Assembly: GCA_013285685.1 (NCBI GenBank)
Contig: JABDHD010000003.1
Span: 1 to 64,000 of the forward strand
Reading direction: 5' to 3'
Length of the DNA: 64,000 nt
From: Bacteroidota bacterium
Lineage (GTDB): Bacteria > Bacteroidota > Bacteroidia > Sphingobacteriales > Sphingobacteriaceae
Under the pieces are notes generated by a model. The model was not told the origin of the DNA and made no database searches. It saw only the letters and a program-made list of their open reading frames with translations. Shown piece after piece: positions 54,994 to 64,000 of the stretch; within the stretch, counting starts at the first letter, position 1, and every line of letters starts with the position of its first letter. Made by a program: the position numbers and the translations under genes.

Positions 54994-56595
54994 TTAATAG
55001 CCCGGGTTTTGTTTCAGGTTAGGGTTTAATTCACGGTCGGACGCAGGTATCGGGAATAAATTCAAGTGCTCATCGGTAGCTGCGCCGCCAGCTACGTTTC
55101 CTTTCCAATCCCAAAGGTAGCTGCCGCCTGTAAACAGCCCGAAGCGGATCAGGTCAGTTCTCCTGAAACCTTCCCAGTACAATTCGCGGCCGCGCTCGTC
55201 CAATAAAAAGTTGAGCGTGAGCTGTCCCGAAGTAATATCGCCGGAAGCGCCTCCGTAGGCCCGTTCGCGTATTTTATTAACAAGGGTCAATGCGGTGGCC
55301 GAACTGCCGCCCGCGCCTCCGCGCAATACGGCCTCCGCATAGTTCAGGTAAATCTCAGAAAGCCTGAACAGCGGATAATCCGTATCGACAAAGGTGTTGT
55401 TTGAGCCTGGCGCACCTGTTGAAGTAACATTTTTGAATTTAGCGCACAAATAGCCTTCGCTAAAAATAGTAGGGTCGGCTACATCCGCAAGGTTTTGCCC
55501 GCTGGTATAAAAAATGGCGCGTTTATCGGTATTCCCGGAAGGATCGGGGAAGGTGCGGTTAACAAAAGTGGTGGTGAGCCGGTTGCCTGCCCATCCCCCG
55601 GATGCGATGCCAAACAAATTTGTAGCATCCTCCGAGCCGCCTACAGCTGCATGGATAACAAAGGTCATGTCGCCGTAACTTTCGGTGTTCATGCCGTCTT
55701 CCGCAATCGGCAGAATAATGTCGTTACGGTAGCCGTTGTTATCCGCCAAAAACAAATTTTGATAACTCGGCAGCAACGAATAGTTGCTGGAGGCGAGGAT
55801 CTTGTTGCAGTAAGTGATGCAATCTGTCGATCGGTCTGTCCCGGTAAAAACCTTTGCGTTCAGGTACATCCGGCTTAGCAACGCCCAATCCGCGCCCTGG
55901 TCAATCCTTGCATATTCATTGGCGCCAGGAGCTGCAAGTAAAGGCTGTATGGCGATCAGTTCCGACTCGATATATTTAAACAGGTCTGCGCGGGCGATTT
56001 GCTTTGGCAGAAAAGTGCCCGGCAGGTCGTTTTCAGTCGCGAAGGGTACATTGCCATACATATCCATGGCACACTCATAAAAATAGGCCCTTAAAAACCG
56101 GGCTTCCGCTAAATATTGATTAACGGCTGCCACAGAAAGGCCTGCGGGAAGTGATCCTAATCTTGCCGTTACATCCCTGATATATTCGTTGCAGTAGGCA
56201 ATGTTTACAAATATCCTTTCGTACATCAGCTGCACGTACAGGTTAGCATCGCTCCAGATGCCGCCGTGGTATTCCACCAGGCCGCCATCGCCCCAGGCGT
56301 TTATACACTCGTCCGTAGTAACTTCTTCTGCCGCCCAATATTCGCGAAGGAAACAGGCGGTACCCTGGTCGGATGCCTGGATATCATTTTCGGTGAAATT
56401 TATATTCTGGCCCGATACCGCCAGCGAAGCATACAGCTTTGCCAGGGCTTCTTTATAAGCCACCGGATTGTTAAATATGGTTGCCGACGTAGTAACGAGG
56501 GGGTCGATAGGTACCGTATCGAGCTTTTTAGTACAGGAACAAGCAAACACGACTGTCATGAATGCCTGTATGGTTAAAATCTTATTGAATTTCAT
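54994..56595 (-). CDS. susD: SusD/RagB-family nutrient-binding lipoprotein
   Basis: 533 residues from the ATG at 56595. A frame start eight codons earlier would overlap the end of susC, whereas the chosen start lies 10 bases after the susC stop and gives a normal lipoprotein signal (FACSC, Cys21). TPR-like helical architecture of SusD, with family landmarks LAEARFLRAYFYECAMDMYGNVPF, DWALLSRMYLNAKVF, YPLFRLSEIYLNYAEAVLRGG and a C-terminal LLDERGRELYWEGFRRTDLIRFG ending in NPNLKQNPGY. It caps the SusC barrel at the cell surface and binds the oligosaccharide; with an amylase and SusE-like protein present, an alpha-glucan is the likely ligand. Confidence 0.95.
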   Translation of the reverse strand: MKFNKILTIQAFMTVVFACSCTKKLDTVPIDPLVTTSATIFNNPVAYKEALAKLYASLAVSGQNINFTENDIQASDQGTACFLREYWAAEEVTTDECINAWGDGGLVEYHGGIWSDANLYVQLMYERIFVNIAYCNEYIRDVTARLGSLPAGLSVAAVNQYLAEARFLRAYFYECAMDMYGNVPFATENDLPGTFLPKQIARADLFKYIESELIAIQPLLAAPGANEYARIDQGADWALLSRMYLNAKVFTGTDRSTDCITYCNKILASSNYSLLPSYQNLFLADNNGYRNDIILPIAEDGMNTESYGDMTFVIHAAVGGSEDATNLFGIASGGWAGNRLTTTFVNRTFPDPSGNTDKRAIFYTSGQNLADVADPTIFSEGYLCAKFKNVTSTGAPGSNNTFVDTDYPLFRLSEIYLNYAEAVLRGGAGGSSATALTLVNKIRERAYGGASGDITSGQLTLNFLLDERGRELYWEGFRRTDLIRFGLFTGGSYLWDWKGNVAGGAATDEHLNLFPIPASDRELNPNLKQNPGY

Positions 56596-56605
56596 GATAC
56601 TTTTA

Positions 56606-59596
56606 TTAATAAGTTGCATTTAAACCGATTTGATAGATGCGTGCCCGGGGGAAGAAGTTATTATCCAGGCCCCCGCTTATTTCAGGGTCCAACCCTTTGT
56701 AAGGCGTAATAACAAACACATTTTGCACACCCGCGCTCAGGCGTAGTTTCAATTTACTTTTATTGAATGCCGGGAAATTATAACCCAGGCTCATATTGTC
56801 CATCCTGAAAAACGAAGCGTTTTGTATGTAATAATCGGATTGGTTGGTGGTTAACGCGGTAGTAAACTGCGTAAAGCTGGCATTGGTAGTTTGGTTGGAC
56901 AAATAACCGAGCGACGAATACAACCCCCGGTAGGTGCTGCCGGCAGCCACATTATTGTAATCGTAATTGCCAAGGCTTACCCTTCCAGAAAAGCTAAAAT
57001 CGAACCTTTTATAGGCGATATCCGAGTTAATACCCATGGTAACCGTTGGATCAGGACTATGGTCAAGGTATAAATCCGCACTATTGATCTGCCCGTCGTG
57101 ATTACGGTCGACATAACCGTCTTCTATCGGCTTCCCGTTTGGATTGTAGATTTGTTGGAAAACGTAGAATGAATTAATAGGATACCCTACCTCGTTGGCC
57201 TGTATGGTGCCTGACGTTGTCCCCGCTATACCCGAATTCGGGTTTACCTGTATAAAGCCGGGACCCGTTGACCCGATCAAATTCAAAATTTTGTTTTTGT
57301 TAAAGCTGATGTTATACCCAAATTGCCAGTGCCAGTCTTTCGAGTCGATGATGATCGCATTCAGGGCCAATTCGCCGCCCACGTTTTGCATGCTGCCGAT
57401 GTTCTCCAGAAGAGTTGAAGCAAAGTTTGTAAGTACGGGCACATTTACCACGTTAAGCAGGTTGGATGTTTTTTTGTAGTAAGCATCGATGCTCCCGGTT
57501 AACCGGTTGTTCAGGAAGCCGAAATCAAGCCCGATATTGCTGGTTGTGGTCGATTCCCACTTAATGCCCGCATCGTAAGGCCCTGGCCGCAGCGTGTTGT
57601 AAAACGTATTGCCAAACTGGTACCGGGTGGCGTTGTCGCTTTGCGAAAATACCGGCAGGTACGGGTAGTTATTATTGTTAGTCAAATCCTGCTGCCCGGT
57701 AGTACCATAGCCGAGGCGTAATTTAAGGTCGGAGAAGATGTTGCTATTCTTCATAAAATCCTCATCCTTTATGCGCCATGCAAAGGCCGCCGCCGGGAAA
57801 AGGCCCCAGCGGTCCTGGGGCGCAAATTTTGAAGTACCGTCGTCCCTCAATGTAAAGGTCAACAGGTATTTGTCATTAAAAGTGTAATTCACCCGGCCAA
57901 AAAACGAGATCAGCCTGTAGTCGGTCTTGTAAGGGGATGGCGGGTTAAACACGGTTTGCTTATAGTCCGATGAAATGGCATTGCCATTGGTATAAAAATC
58001 GGAGTAAGAATAACCGGCTGTCGCGTCGATCTTGCTTTTTATCGATTTAAGGTCCTTTTTATAGTTCAGGTAATATTCGGCCAAAAGGTTGCGGTTTACG
58101 GTATTGTAATACACCTTTTGACCGCCCGAAGCAACCGGCAAATACACCCATTGTGTGCTGTCGAGCACATTGTTATGGCCGAAGGCAAGCGAAATATCAT
58201 AGCCCAGGTTCACATTAGCGGTCAGCCCGTCAACACCCGGAATTTTATAATTAAATACCGCGTTGCCGATGCTCCTTCTTTGGGTCGACTTATTATCCGT
58301 TTCGTTTAATTCCGCTACCGGATTTGCTGTCGCGAGGGTAACCGGGTCGCCGTTGATATTGGTATTGCCGTTGGTTGTCCAGGTGGTATAGCCCCTCCAG
58401 CGGGTATTGCCATTATAAACCGGCTGGGTAGGATCGTAGTTTACCGCATTGCCTATGGCTCCCTGGTTGGCAAAATTATTCAGGTTGTACAAGCCTTTCA
58501 GGTTAACATGGATGTTAAGCGTATGGTTAAAAAAACTTGGGTCGAGGCCGACCGCAAGCGTTGTACGTTGATAGTTATAAGTTTTTAACACGCCGTCGGA
58601 ATTATTGTAACCGAGCGAGACGCGGTAAGGCAGGTTTTTTGTCGTTCCGGCAATGCTGAGATTGTGGTCCTGCCCTATAGCCTGTTGATAAATTTGGTTT
58701 TGCCAGTTGGTGTTGGCGTTGCCCAGCAGCGATGTCACTGCAGTTTGGCCGCCGTAAACCTGGTTAACCAGGGCTCGAAACTGATCAGCGGTATAAACAG
58801 GCACCTCCTTTGGGATGACTGAGACCGACCCGGTAGCGCTGTAGTTTATAGTCAGGTCTTTGGTACCGCGTTTGGTGGTGATTAAAATTACACCACTCGA
58901 GCCCCTCGAACCATAAATGGCCGTTGCCGAGGCATCTTTCAAAACAGTAACATTCTCCACATCATTTGGGTTGATACTGGTCAGGATATTATCGGTACCG
59001 CCCACGGGCACATTGCTCATGGGTACGCCGTCGATAACGATCAGCGGATCTGTACTGGCATTGATGGACGTAATACCCCGAATGCGGATAGTTGAAGTTT
59101 GCCCCGGCGCGCCGCTGATGGAGGTGATCACCACACCGGGCAACTTACCGTTTACAGCGTCCTGTATGCTGTTTACGGCGCCTTTGTTAAAGTCTTTCGC
59201 GGTTACCACGTCAACGGCGCCGGTTGCGTCTGTTTTCTTCACCGTGCCATACCCGATGACGGCTACCTGTTCCATCAATACCGAGGATGGTTTTAGCTGG
59301 AGGGTCAAATTCAGCCTGCCACCAACATTTACCGCTTGCTCCAATGTAGCGAACCCGATAAAGGTGATCACCAGCGTTTGCGGGCCGGCCGGCACGTTGA
59401 TTAGTTTAAAATAACCGTTTGCATCCGTGCCGGCGGTTTGTTTTGTCCCTTTCAGCATAACGGTTGCGCCGGGGAGGGGCTGATTTTCATCGTCGATCAC
59501 ACGGCCCGTTATAGCACCCGATTGGGCCATGGCCGGGTTGCAAAGGCCAATAAAAAGTAACAGCAAAGTGTAGCTCAAAAAGTAAAGCTTTTTCAT
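56606..59596 (-). CDS. susC: SusC/RagA-type TonB-dependent transporter
   Basis: 996 residues. Signal peptide ending PAMAQ (about 25), N-terminal carboxypeptidase-like beta-sandwich (GAITGRVIDDENQPLPGATVMLKGT), plug domain (about 110-240: VKKTDATGAVDVVTAKDFNKG, PGVVITSISGAPGQTSTIRIRG, LIVIDGVPM, VTVLKDASATAIYGSRGSSGVI) and a 22-strand outer-membrane barrel, ending in the aromatic residues expected for barrel insertion (IGLNATY). Imports oligosaccharides with TonB energy together with SusD. No N-terminal signalling domain for an anti-sigma system is seen, in line with regulation by the adjacent SusR-like protein. First gene of the operon. Confidence 0.97.
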   Translation of the reverse strand: MKKLYFLSYTLLLLFIGLCNPAMAQSGAITGRVIDDENQPLPGATVMLKGTKQTAGTDANGYFKLINVPAGPQTLVITFIGFATLEQAVNVGGRLNLTLQLKPSSVLMEQVAVIGYGTVKKTDATGAVDVVTAKDFNKGAVNSIQDAVNGKLPGVVITSISGAPGQTSTIRIRGITSINASTDPLIVIDGVPMSNVPVGGTDNILTSINPNDVENVTVLKDASATAIYGSRGSSGVILITTKRGTKDLTINYSATGSVSVIPKEVPVYTADQFRALVNQVYGGQTAVTSLLGNANTNWQNQIYQQAIGQDHNLSIAGTTKNLPYRVSLGYNNSDGVLKTYNYQRTTLAVGLDPSFFNHTLNIHVNLKGLYNLNNFANQGAIGNAVNYDPTQPVYNGNTRWRGYTTWTTNGNTNINGDPVTLATANPVAELNETDNKSTQRRSIGNAVFNYKIPGVDGLTANVNLGYDISLAFGHNNVLDSTQWVYLPVASGGQKVYYNTVNRNLLAEYYLNYKKDLKSIKSKIDATAGYSYSDFYTNGNAISSDYKQTVFNPPSPYKTDYRLISFFGRVNYTFNDKYLLTFTLRDDGTSKFAPQDRWGLFPAAAFAWRIKDEDFMKNSNIFSDLKLRLGYGTTGQQDLTNNNNYPYLPVFSQSDNATRYQFGNTFYNTLRPGPYDAGIKWESTTTSNIGLDFGFLNNRLTGSIDAYYKKTSNLLNVVNVPVLTNFASTLLENIGSMQNVGGELALNAIIIDSKDWHWQFGYNISFNKNKILNLIGSTGPGFIQVNPNSGIAGTTSGTIQANEVGYPINSFYVFQQIYNPNGKPIEDGYVDRNHDGQINSADLYLDHSPDPTVTMGINSDIAYKRFDFSFSGRVSLGNYDYNNVAAGSTYRGLYSSLGYLSNQTTNASFTQFTTALTTNQSDYYIQNASFFRMDNMSLGYNFPAFNKSKLKLRLSAGVQNVFVITPYKGLDPEISGGLDNNFFPRARIYQIGLNATY

Positions 59597-59805
59597 TCAT
59601 TTAGTAGTTTAAAATTGGTTTAACTTGATCGTGGCAACTCGCGCCAAATCCGAATCAAAGGAAAGAGGATGAAAAAGTAAAGGCAATAGCGGCTACCCTC
59701 AATATAGAAAATACAGAAGAGATATTAATATAATAAGTTGATTATTAATAATTTGTAAGTGATTTGATAAAGGCCAATATAGATTTCAGTTTCGGAAGTT
59801 TTCAA

Positions 59806-61437
59806 TTAAACCGCTTCTATCGCCATAATTCGGTCCTCAAAATCGTCATTGGAGATAAACGAGCGGTTTTTTATCCTGTTTTTGTAGGCGTAAATTGTGT
59901 TAACCGAATAGCCGAGCAGTTTGGCAATACGGTCATTATCATGAATGCCCATCCTTATCAAGGCAAATATACGATGCTCGGTGCCGAGCGCCTGGCCCTC
60001 CGGAATGCATATCTCGTCGCCGGGTTCAAACAAGGCATTGAATTTATTGATAAAATCGGGAAAGATGCGCAAGAAAACTTTATCGAAGGTGTGGAATAGC
60101 TGCTGCCTTTCATTTTCCAGGTTCAGGTTTTTAACAGCGGTTTGCGCGTCCTCGTAACGTTTGCTGCTCAACTTTTTCTCAAGGGATTTTTGAAAGCTCT
60201 CCAATTTTTCGATATAAATGGAGTTGATGTTAAAGTAGTAGCCGATATACTCGTTTTTTATTTTATTGGCCGTGCTTAAATTCTGGTTTAGTTCTTCGAG
60301 CGACCGGTTGTTTTCTTGCAGGGTGATGTTGGCCGCTTTGATCACTTCATCGGCGATGCGGAGCTTTTTTAATTGCTTAAATATGATCCACGCAAATACC
60401 ACTACCGCTATTACCAGCAGTGTAATAATGAAAGAGTACGTATAAAGCAGTTTTTTTTGATGCTCGATCTGGGTGATCCATTGCGCCTCGATAATGGGCA
60501 ATATGCTGCTAATCTTTACCTGGCGCTGTAAAGCGCCGTAAAAAGCAGCATCATCCATGGCCTGTTTAATATAAACATAGGCATGGTCTATATCACCTTT
60601 TTTAAACAGGATATCGGCCAGCTGGTAAATGGCCACCGTCTCTTTGGTTGCGGATTGAATATCAGAAATGGCCGCCCCTATAAGCAATTGCACGGACCTT
60701 TCCAAGTTCCCTTTTACCTGGTAAATGTAACTGAGACAACAGGCATTTACCGCGAAATCATGCGGCGTCAGGCCGGGTAACTTCAACAGGGAAATGTAGG
60801 TAGCTTGTCCGTCCGTATAATGACCGGTGCGCAGTTCTTTCAGGCCTTCGAGTTCCAGATAACGGAAAGTTCCGGGATTGTTTAGTGCAAGTGCCGAATC
60901 AATGCACGTTATGCCCTGGGGATCATACCGGGTCGAATAATCAGGGCTGCGGTCATAATCAGACAGATCAAAATAGCATCTTGCTTTTAGAAAATAATAG
61001 TCGCTTTTGTCTATTGGGTTAAATAGTTGCACATTGATGCCGTTAAGCTCTTCCAGTGTCTCTTTAAACAGCCCTGACGACAACAACGTAAATGCAAGTT
61101 TCATTTTCGCTGAGGCGATAAGCAGCGGATTATTTAATTGCGCCGATAAGACCTGTAGTTTTTTGGCATAATAATAGGATGAATCGTAACGAAAGGATTT
61201 ATACTCTTCAAAAAGCGAGGCGTACACGTCGAATTGTTGTTTAACCGTTTTGGCCTGCAGCAAGGCTTGGTTTAGCCGGGCGATCTGTTGCTGTTTTTGT
61301 GTTATATACTGGTCTTTTTTTGCCAGGGCGGCGTTCAGTTCGTTCAACATGCTGTCCGTGACCGACTGGGTGTGGGCAATCATAGGAAGGCAAACCATAC
61401 AAATGCCTGAAACTAATAGCCTGGACAATCTCAACAT
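59806..61437 (-). CDS. SusR-like membrane-bound transcriptional regulator (DUF6377 type)
   Basis: 543 residues from the ATG at 61437, chosen because it gives a signal/TM start (MLRLSRLLVSGICMVCLPMI); an earlier in-frame ATG (61572) would place 45 unlikely residues before it. Next comes a long helical sensor region with TPR-like repeats (about 30-320), one TM (LYTYSFIITLLVIAVVVFAWIIF), a cytoplasmic coiled-coil (ANITLQENNRSLEELNQNLSTANKIKNEY), and a C-terminal LuxR/GerE-like helix-turn-helix (ALIRMGIHDNDRIAKLLGYSVNTIYAYKNRIKNRS). Divided like SusR of the starch system: periplasmic sugar sensing, DNA binding inside. Same strand as susC, 209 bases upstream, so it likely activates that operon. 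Confidence 0.88.
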   Translation of the reverse strand: MLRLSRLLVSGICMVCLPMIAHTQSVTDSMLNELNAALAKKDQYITQKQQQIARLNQALLQAKTVKQQFDVYASLFEEYKSFRYDSSYYYAKKLQVLSAQLNNPLLIASAKMKLAFTLLSSGLFKETLEELNGINVQLFNPIDKSDYYFLKARCYFDLSDYDRSPDYSTRYDPQGITCIDSALALNNPGTFRYLELEGLKELRTGHYTDGQATYISLLKLPGLTPHDFAVNACCLSYIYQVKGNLERSVQLLIGAAISDIQSATKETVAIYQLADILFKKGDIDHAYVYIKQAMDDAAFYGALQRQVKISSILPIIEAQWITQIEHQKKLLYTYSFIITLLVIAVVVFAWIIFKQLKKLRIADEVIKAANITLQENNRSLEELNQNLSTANKIKNEYIGYYFNINSIYIEKLESFQKSLEKKLSSKRYEDAQTAVKNLNLENERQQLFHTFDKVFLRIFPDFINKFNALFEPGDEICIPEGQALGTEHRIFALIRMGIHDNDRIAKLLGYSVNTIYAYKNRIKNRSFISNDDFEDRIMAIEAV

Positions 61438-61660
61438 ATTCGCCAACTGTTTTGATGGTTTACAAGCTGTAAAAATAGAAATCTTTTTAAGTTTTATTGC
61501 AGCATTGAGGTAAGGGCGCGGGGCAGACGCATTAAAAATTTGATGTTTTAACGAGGTAATCTTTGTCTCCACCGGCGCGCTGTCGTTTGATCTATGCCCG
61601 AAGCATTATCAAAAAGCCGAGCGAAGAAATATCAAACTTCTCCCAATTTTTCTTTTAACC

Positions 61661-61691
61661 AAAAGCCCCGGCTTAACGGACCGGGGCTTTT
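61661..61691. terminator. Terminator after the modular starch-binding protein gene
   Basis: Perfect 11-base stem AAAAGCCCCGG (61661-61671) and CCGGGGCTTTT (61681-61691), loop CTTAACGGA. A T-run follows in both directions (A4 before, T5 after), so it can work on both strands; it separates the modular protein gene from the regulator gene. Confidence 0.9.
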
Positions 61692-61718
61692 TGAAAAACT
61701 GTTCAAACCTGCGTGTCG

Positions 61719-64000
61719 CTAGTATTTCAGTATGATGTACCCTTTTTTGTACTTAACGGTACTGCCTGCCTTATACTCCAGCAGGTAAAAATAGGTGCCC
61801 TGCGGCATCATTGCGCCATTTAAGCCGGAATGGCCGTCGAAAGTTTTACTTAGGTTATCATAGTTCGCGGTTTCGAAGACGGTAACACCCCTTGCATTCA
61901 TCACTGTTATTTTATTTTCGGGGTAACGGGAAATGTTATCAATAGTGAGTATGTCGTTTATACCATCGCCGTTTGGTGAAAGCGCCGGGCGAACAAAGGG
62001 CTCAGCAGAGAGCGGTGCGCCCGCCAACCCGTTCAGTTCAGTCGGATTGCTTTCGCCCGAAATACCGGCAACATAGGCATCGTTGTTTACTATTGTGGGA
62101 TTAACGAATTGCCACTCCGCGCTGTAAAAACCACTTGATGCGCCACTATATTGCGCATAACCGGCAAGGCTTTGGATATTTATCCACTCGGAGGTTTGCC
62201 ACCTGTTTTCAAGGTAATTCCAGCCATCGCCGGTTGATACGACCGACCACATGGCACTGTACCAGCTGCTGTTGCCGGTATTGCTTTCCACAGACCCATT
62301 TTGATCCTCCACATCCATCATGTTCCCTGTACCGCGGTTCACCAGGTAAATATAGCCCGACGGGCCGGTAACCTGCTCCCACAGGTAATTGTTGTTACCC
62401 GACGGGCTGGTGCCGTATTTTACCTGCCCGTTGCCGGCATCATATAAATAGGTATTGGGCTGCCACCTGTTTAAGATGTTATAATAGGTGGTGCTGCCGG
62501 AAGCGGTAACCGTAACGGTGCAGTTAGCCGTAAAGCTATTGTCGGTAGTGGTAACGGTAATAGTGGCCGCACCTGTGGCAACTGCTGTTACCAGGCCGGT
62601 TGTATTAACCGTGGCTACGGCAGTATTATTTGACGACCAGCTGACACCGGTTATCGTAGCATTAGTCGGTGCAAGGGTCGCAGTAAGCTGCTGTGTAGAA
62701 CCGCTGGCTACCGTTGCTGTTGTTGGGCTAACCGTAACTCCTGTAACCGGCACGGGCTGTGTATTGTACCAGTTGCCATTGTAATACCAGCCGTTGGATC
62801 CCCGGTTTAAATTGGCCGTTTGATTACTGCCGTCGTTAAATATCAGGTTGGTTGAGGTAATGTTGGTAAAGGTATAGCTATACCAGTTACCGCTGGTATT
62901 GGTCATGTTAACCCCCGGCCAGGTGCCATCAGCCAGGTTGCCGGCAGGTAATGCGCTCCACCAGTAAATTTTGATGCCGGTACCCCAGGTAGATGGCCGG
63001 TAAAAGTAAACCGTGAACCCTGAGGTTGCCGTTACCGTAACCGCACAGGTGGCGGTTTTGGCGCCGTCGGTGGTTTTAACAGTGATGGTGGCCGTTCCTG
63101 CTGCTACAGCGGTTACCAACCCTGCCGTACTTACGGTAGCTATGGCTGTATTGCTCGACGACCAGGTAACCGCTTTATTGGTCGCATTGCTGGGCGCAAT
63201 GGTGGCGGTTAGCTGTTGTGTCGCCCCCACCGATAACGATGTACTGGTTGGGCTCATGGTTACACCAGTAACGGCTACCGTGGTTACGGTTATGGCGCAG
63301 GTAGCTGTCTTGCTTCCATCCTGGGTAGTTACGGTGACAGTTGCCGTTCCGGCACCGACTGCGGTTACCAGCCCGCTGGTGTTTACAGTAGCTACCGCTG
63401 TATTGCTTGACGACCAGCTAACTGTTTTGTTGGTAGCATTGCTGGGGGCGACGGTAGCGGTAAGTTGTTGTGTACCACCCACGGCGACGGAAGCTGTTGT
63501 CGGGCTCATGGTTACCCCGGTTACAGGCACATTGGTGGTGTTCACCGTAATTGCTGACGTTGCGGTAAAGGAATTGTCGTTTGTAGTCGCTGTTATGGTG
63601 GCCGTTCCTGCGGCTACTGCGGTTACCAAACCGGCTGTGCTCACGGTGGCCACAGCCGTGTTGCTTGATGACCAGGTAACGCCTGTTACCGTAGCATTTG
63701 AAGGAGCCAGGGTGGCAGTAAGCTGCTGTGTTCCGTTTACGGCCAGGCTGGCTGACGTTGGACTTACCGTTACACCGGTGACCGGTATGGGCTGCGTATT
63801 ATACCAGTTGCCATTGTAATACCACCCGTTCGTCCCCGCCCTGCTTAGGTTTGCAGTTTGGTTTGAACCATCGTCAAATATCACATTGGTTGAAGTAACA
63901 TTGGTGAAGGTGTAGCTATACCAGTTATTGCCGTTATTGGCCATGGCGACGCCCGGCCATGTGCCGTCTGCCAGCACACCGGCAGGCAATGCGCTCCACC
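61719..64000 (-). CDS. Modular secreted protein with starch-binding and Ig-like repeats (cut by right edge)
   Basis: The last ~760 codons of a gene whose start lies beyond the right edge. Visible order: CBM26-like starch-binding module (edge to ~65; TNVIFDDGSNQTANL, WYYNGNWYN), three BIG2-type Ig-like repeats (70-149, 155-235, 239-319; each with TQQLTAT.APSNAT and SGLVTAV.AGTAT), a second CBM26-like module (324-410), a fourth BIG2 repeat (414-494), a trefoil-like domain with two SA-x-W units (500-630) and a C-terminal gliding-motility/type IX sorting domain (FVRPALSPNGDGINDILTIDN... to GYIILKY). It is probably a large extracellular amylase or starch-binding protein with a catalytic domain upstream (inference). 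Gene is upstream of the SusR-like regulator, on the same strand. Confidence 0.88.
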   Translation of the reverse strand, partial: WSALPAGVLADGTWPGVAMANNGNNWYSYTFTNVTSTNVIFDDGSNQTANLSRAGTNGWYYNGNWYNTQPIPVTGVTVSPTSASLAVNGTQQLTATLAPSNATVTGVTWSSSNTAVATVSTAGLVTAVAAGTATITATTNDNSFTATSAITVNTTNVPVTGVTMSPTTASVAVGGTQQLTATVAPSNATNKTVSWSSSNTAVATVNTSGLVTAVGAGTATVTVTTQDGSKTATCAITVTTVAVTGVTMSPTSTSLSVGATQQLTATIAPSNATNKAVTWSSSNTAIATVSTAGLVTAVAAGTATITVKTTDGAKTATCAVTVTATSGFTVYFYRPSTWGTGIKIYWWSALPAGNLADGTWPGVNMTNTSGNWYSYTFTNITSTNLIFNDGSNQTANLNRGSNGWYYNGNWYNTQPVPVTGVTVSPTTATVASGSTQQLTATLAPTNATITGVSWSSNNTAVATVNTTGLVTAVATGAATITVTTTDNSFTANCTVTVTASGSTTYYNILNRWQPNTYLYDAGNGQVKYGTSPSGNNNYLWEQVTGPSGYIYLVNRGTGNMMDVEDQNGSVESNTGNSSWYSAMWSVVSTGDGWNYLENRWQTSEWINIQSLAGYAQYSGASSGFYSAEWQFVNPTIVNNDAYVAGISGESNPTELNGLAGAPLSAEPFVRPALSPNGDGINDILTIDNISRYPENKITVMNARGVTVFETANYDNLSKTFDGHSGLNGAMMPQGTYFYLLEYKAGSTVKYKKGYIILKY

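Noticed and set aside
63013-63819. 268-codon plus-strand frame opposite the Ig-like repeats
   Set aside because: It is the antisense of a low-complexity Thr/Ala/Val repeat region and repeats with the same period; the minus-strand reading has clear domains.
1-64000. tRNA or rRNA genes and insertion sequences
   Set aside because: No cloverleaf with a T-loop, no rRNA-like stretch, no transposase and no flanking terminal repeats were recognised by eye.

Overview
The window looks like chromosome of an aerobic Bacteroidota, most likely Sphingobacteriaceae (Mucilaginibacter/Pedobacter type). Supporting signs are SusC/SusD pairs, a type IX secretion-like C-terminal domain, DUF4251 proteins, many Sec lipoproteins, arrays of long FtsX/MacB-type permeases and A/T-rich leaders without obvious Shine-Dalgarno sites. 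This placement is inference from gene content; no rRNA, tRNA, insertion sequence or CRISPR array was found.

Layout. 1-5522: three tandem sulfatase lipoproteins (the first cut by the window edge), followed by an exported formylglycine-generating enzyme that probably activates them. 5670-6149: an exported RidA-like protein. 6192-30657: a large efflux-type cluster. It has eight FtsX/MacB-type permease genes (six intact, one frameshifted, one collapsed by an internal deletion), one ATPase and one membrane-fusion protein, all on the minus strand, and a divergent sigma-54 response regulator plus histidine kinase. A 32-nt element lies 53-55 nt upstream of a -24/-12-like sequence in front of three of its transcription units, which is the most interesting regulatory signal in the window.

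30667-38649: a lipoprotein, two DoxX-like membrane proteins, an NADPH-dependent FMN reductase, a four-gene operon (small membrane protein, DUF2306, LytS-type kinase, LytTR regulator) and a small secreted protein. 38975-42057: htpG and two DUF4251 proteins. 42179-45836: ethanolamine permease, eutB and eutC as one minus-strand operon, with no shell genes and no EutA in the window. 46255-46918: a tandem pair of small paralogues of unknown function. 47326-51518: a zinc-dependent phospholipase C-like protein, a trefoil-lectin-like secreted protein and two lipoproteins.

52385-64000: an alpha-glucan (starch) utilisation locus on the minus strand. It has a modular starch-binding secreted protein (cut by the right edge), a SusR-like membrane regulator, SusC, SusD, a SusE/F-like protein and a GH13 alpha-amylase, with terminator-like hairpins after the modular protein and after the amylase, and another hairpin between the SusE-like gene and the amylase.
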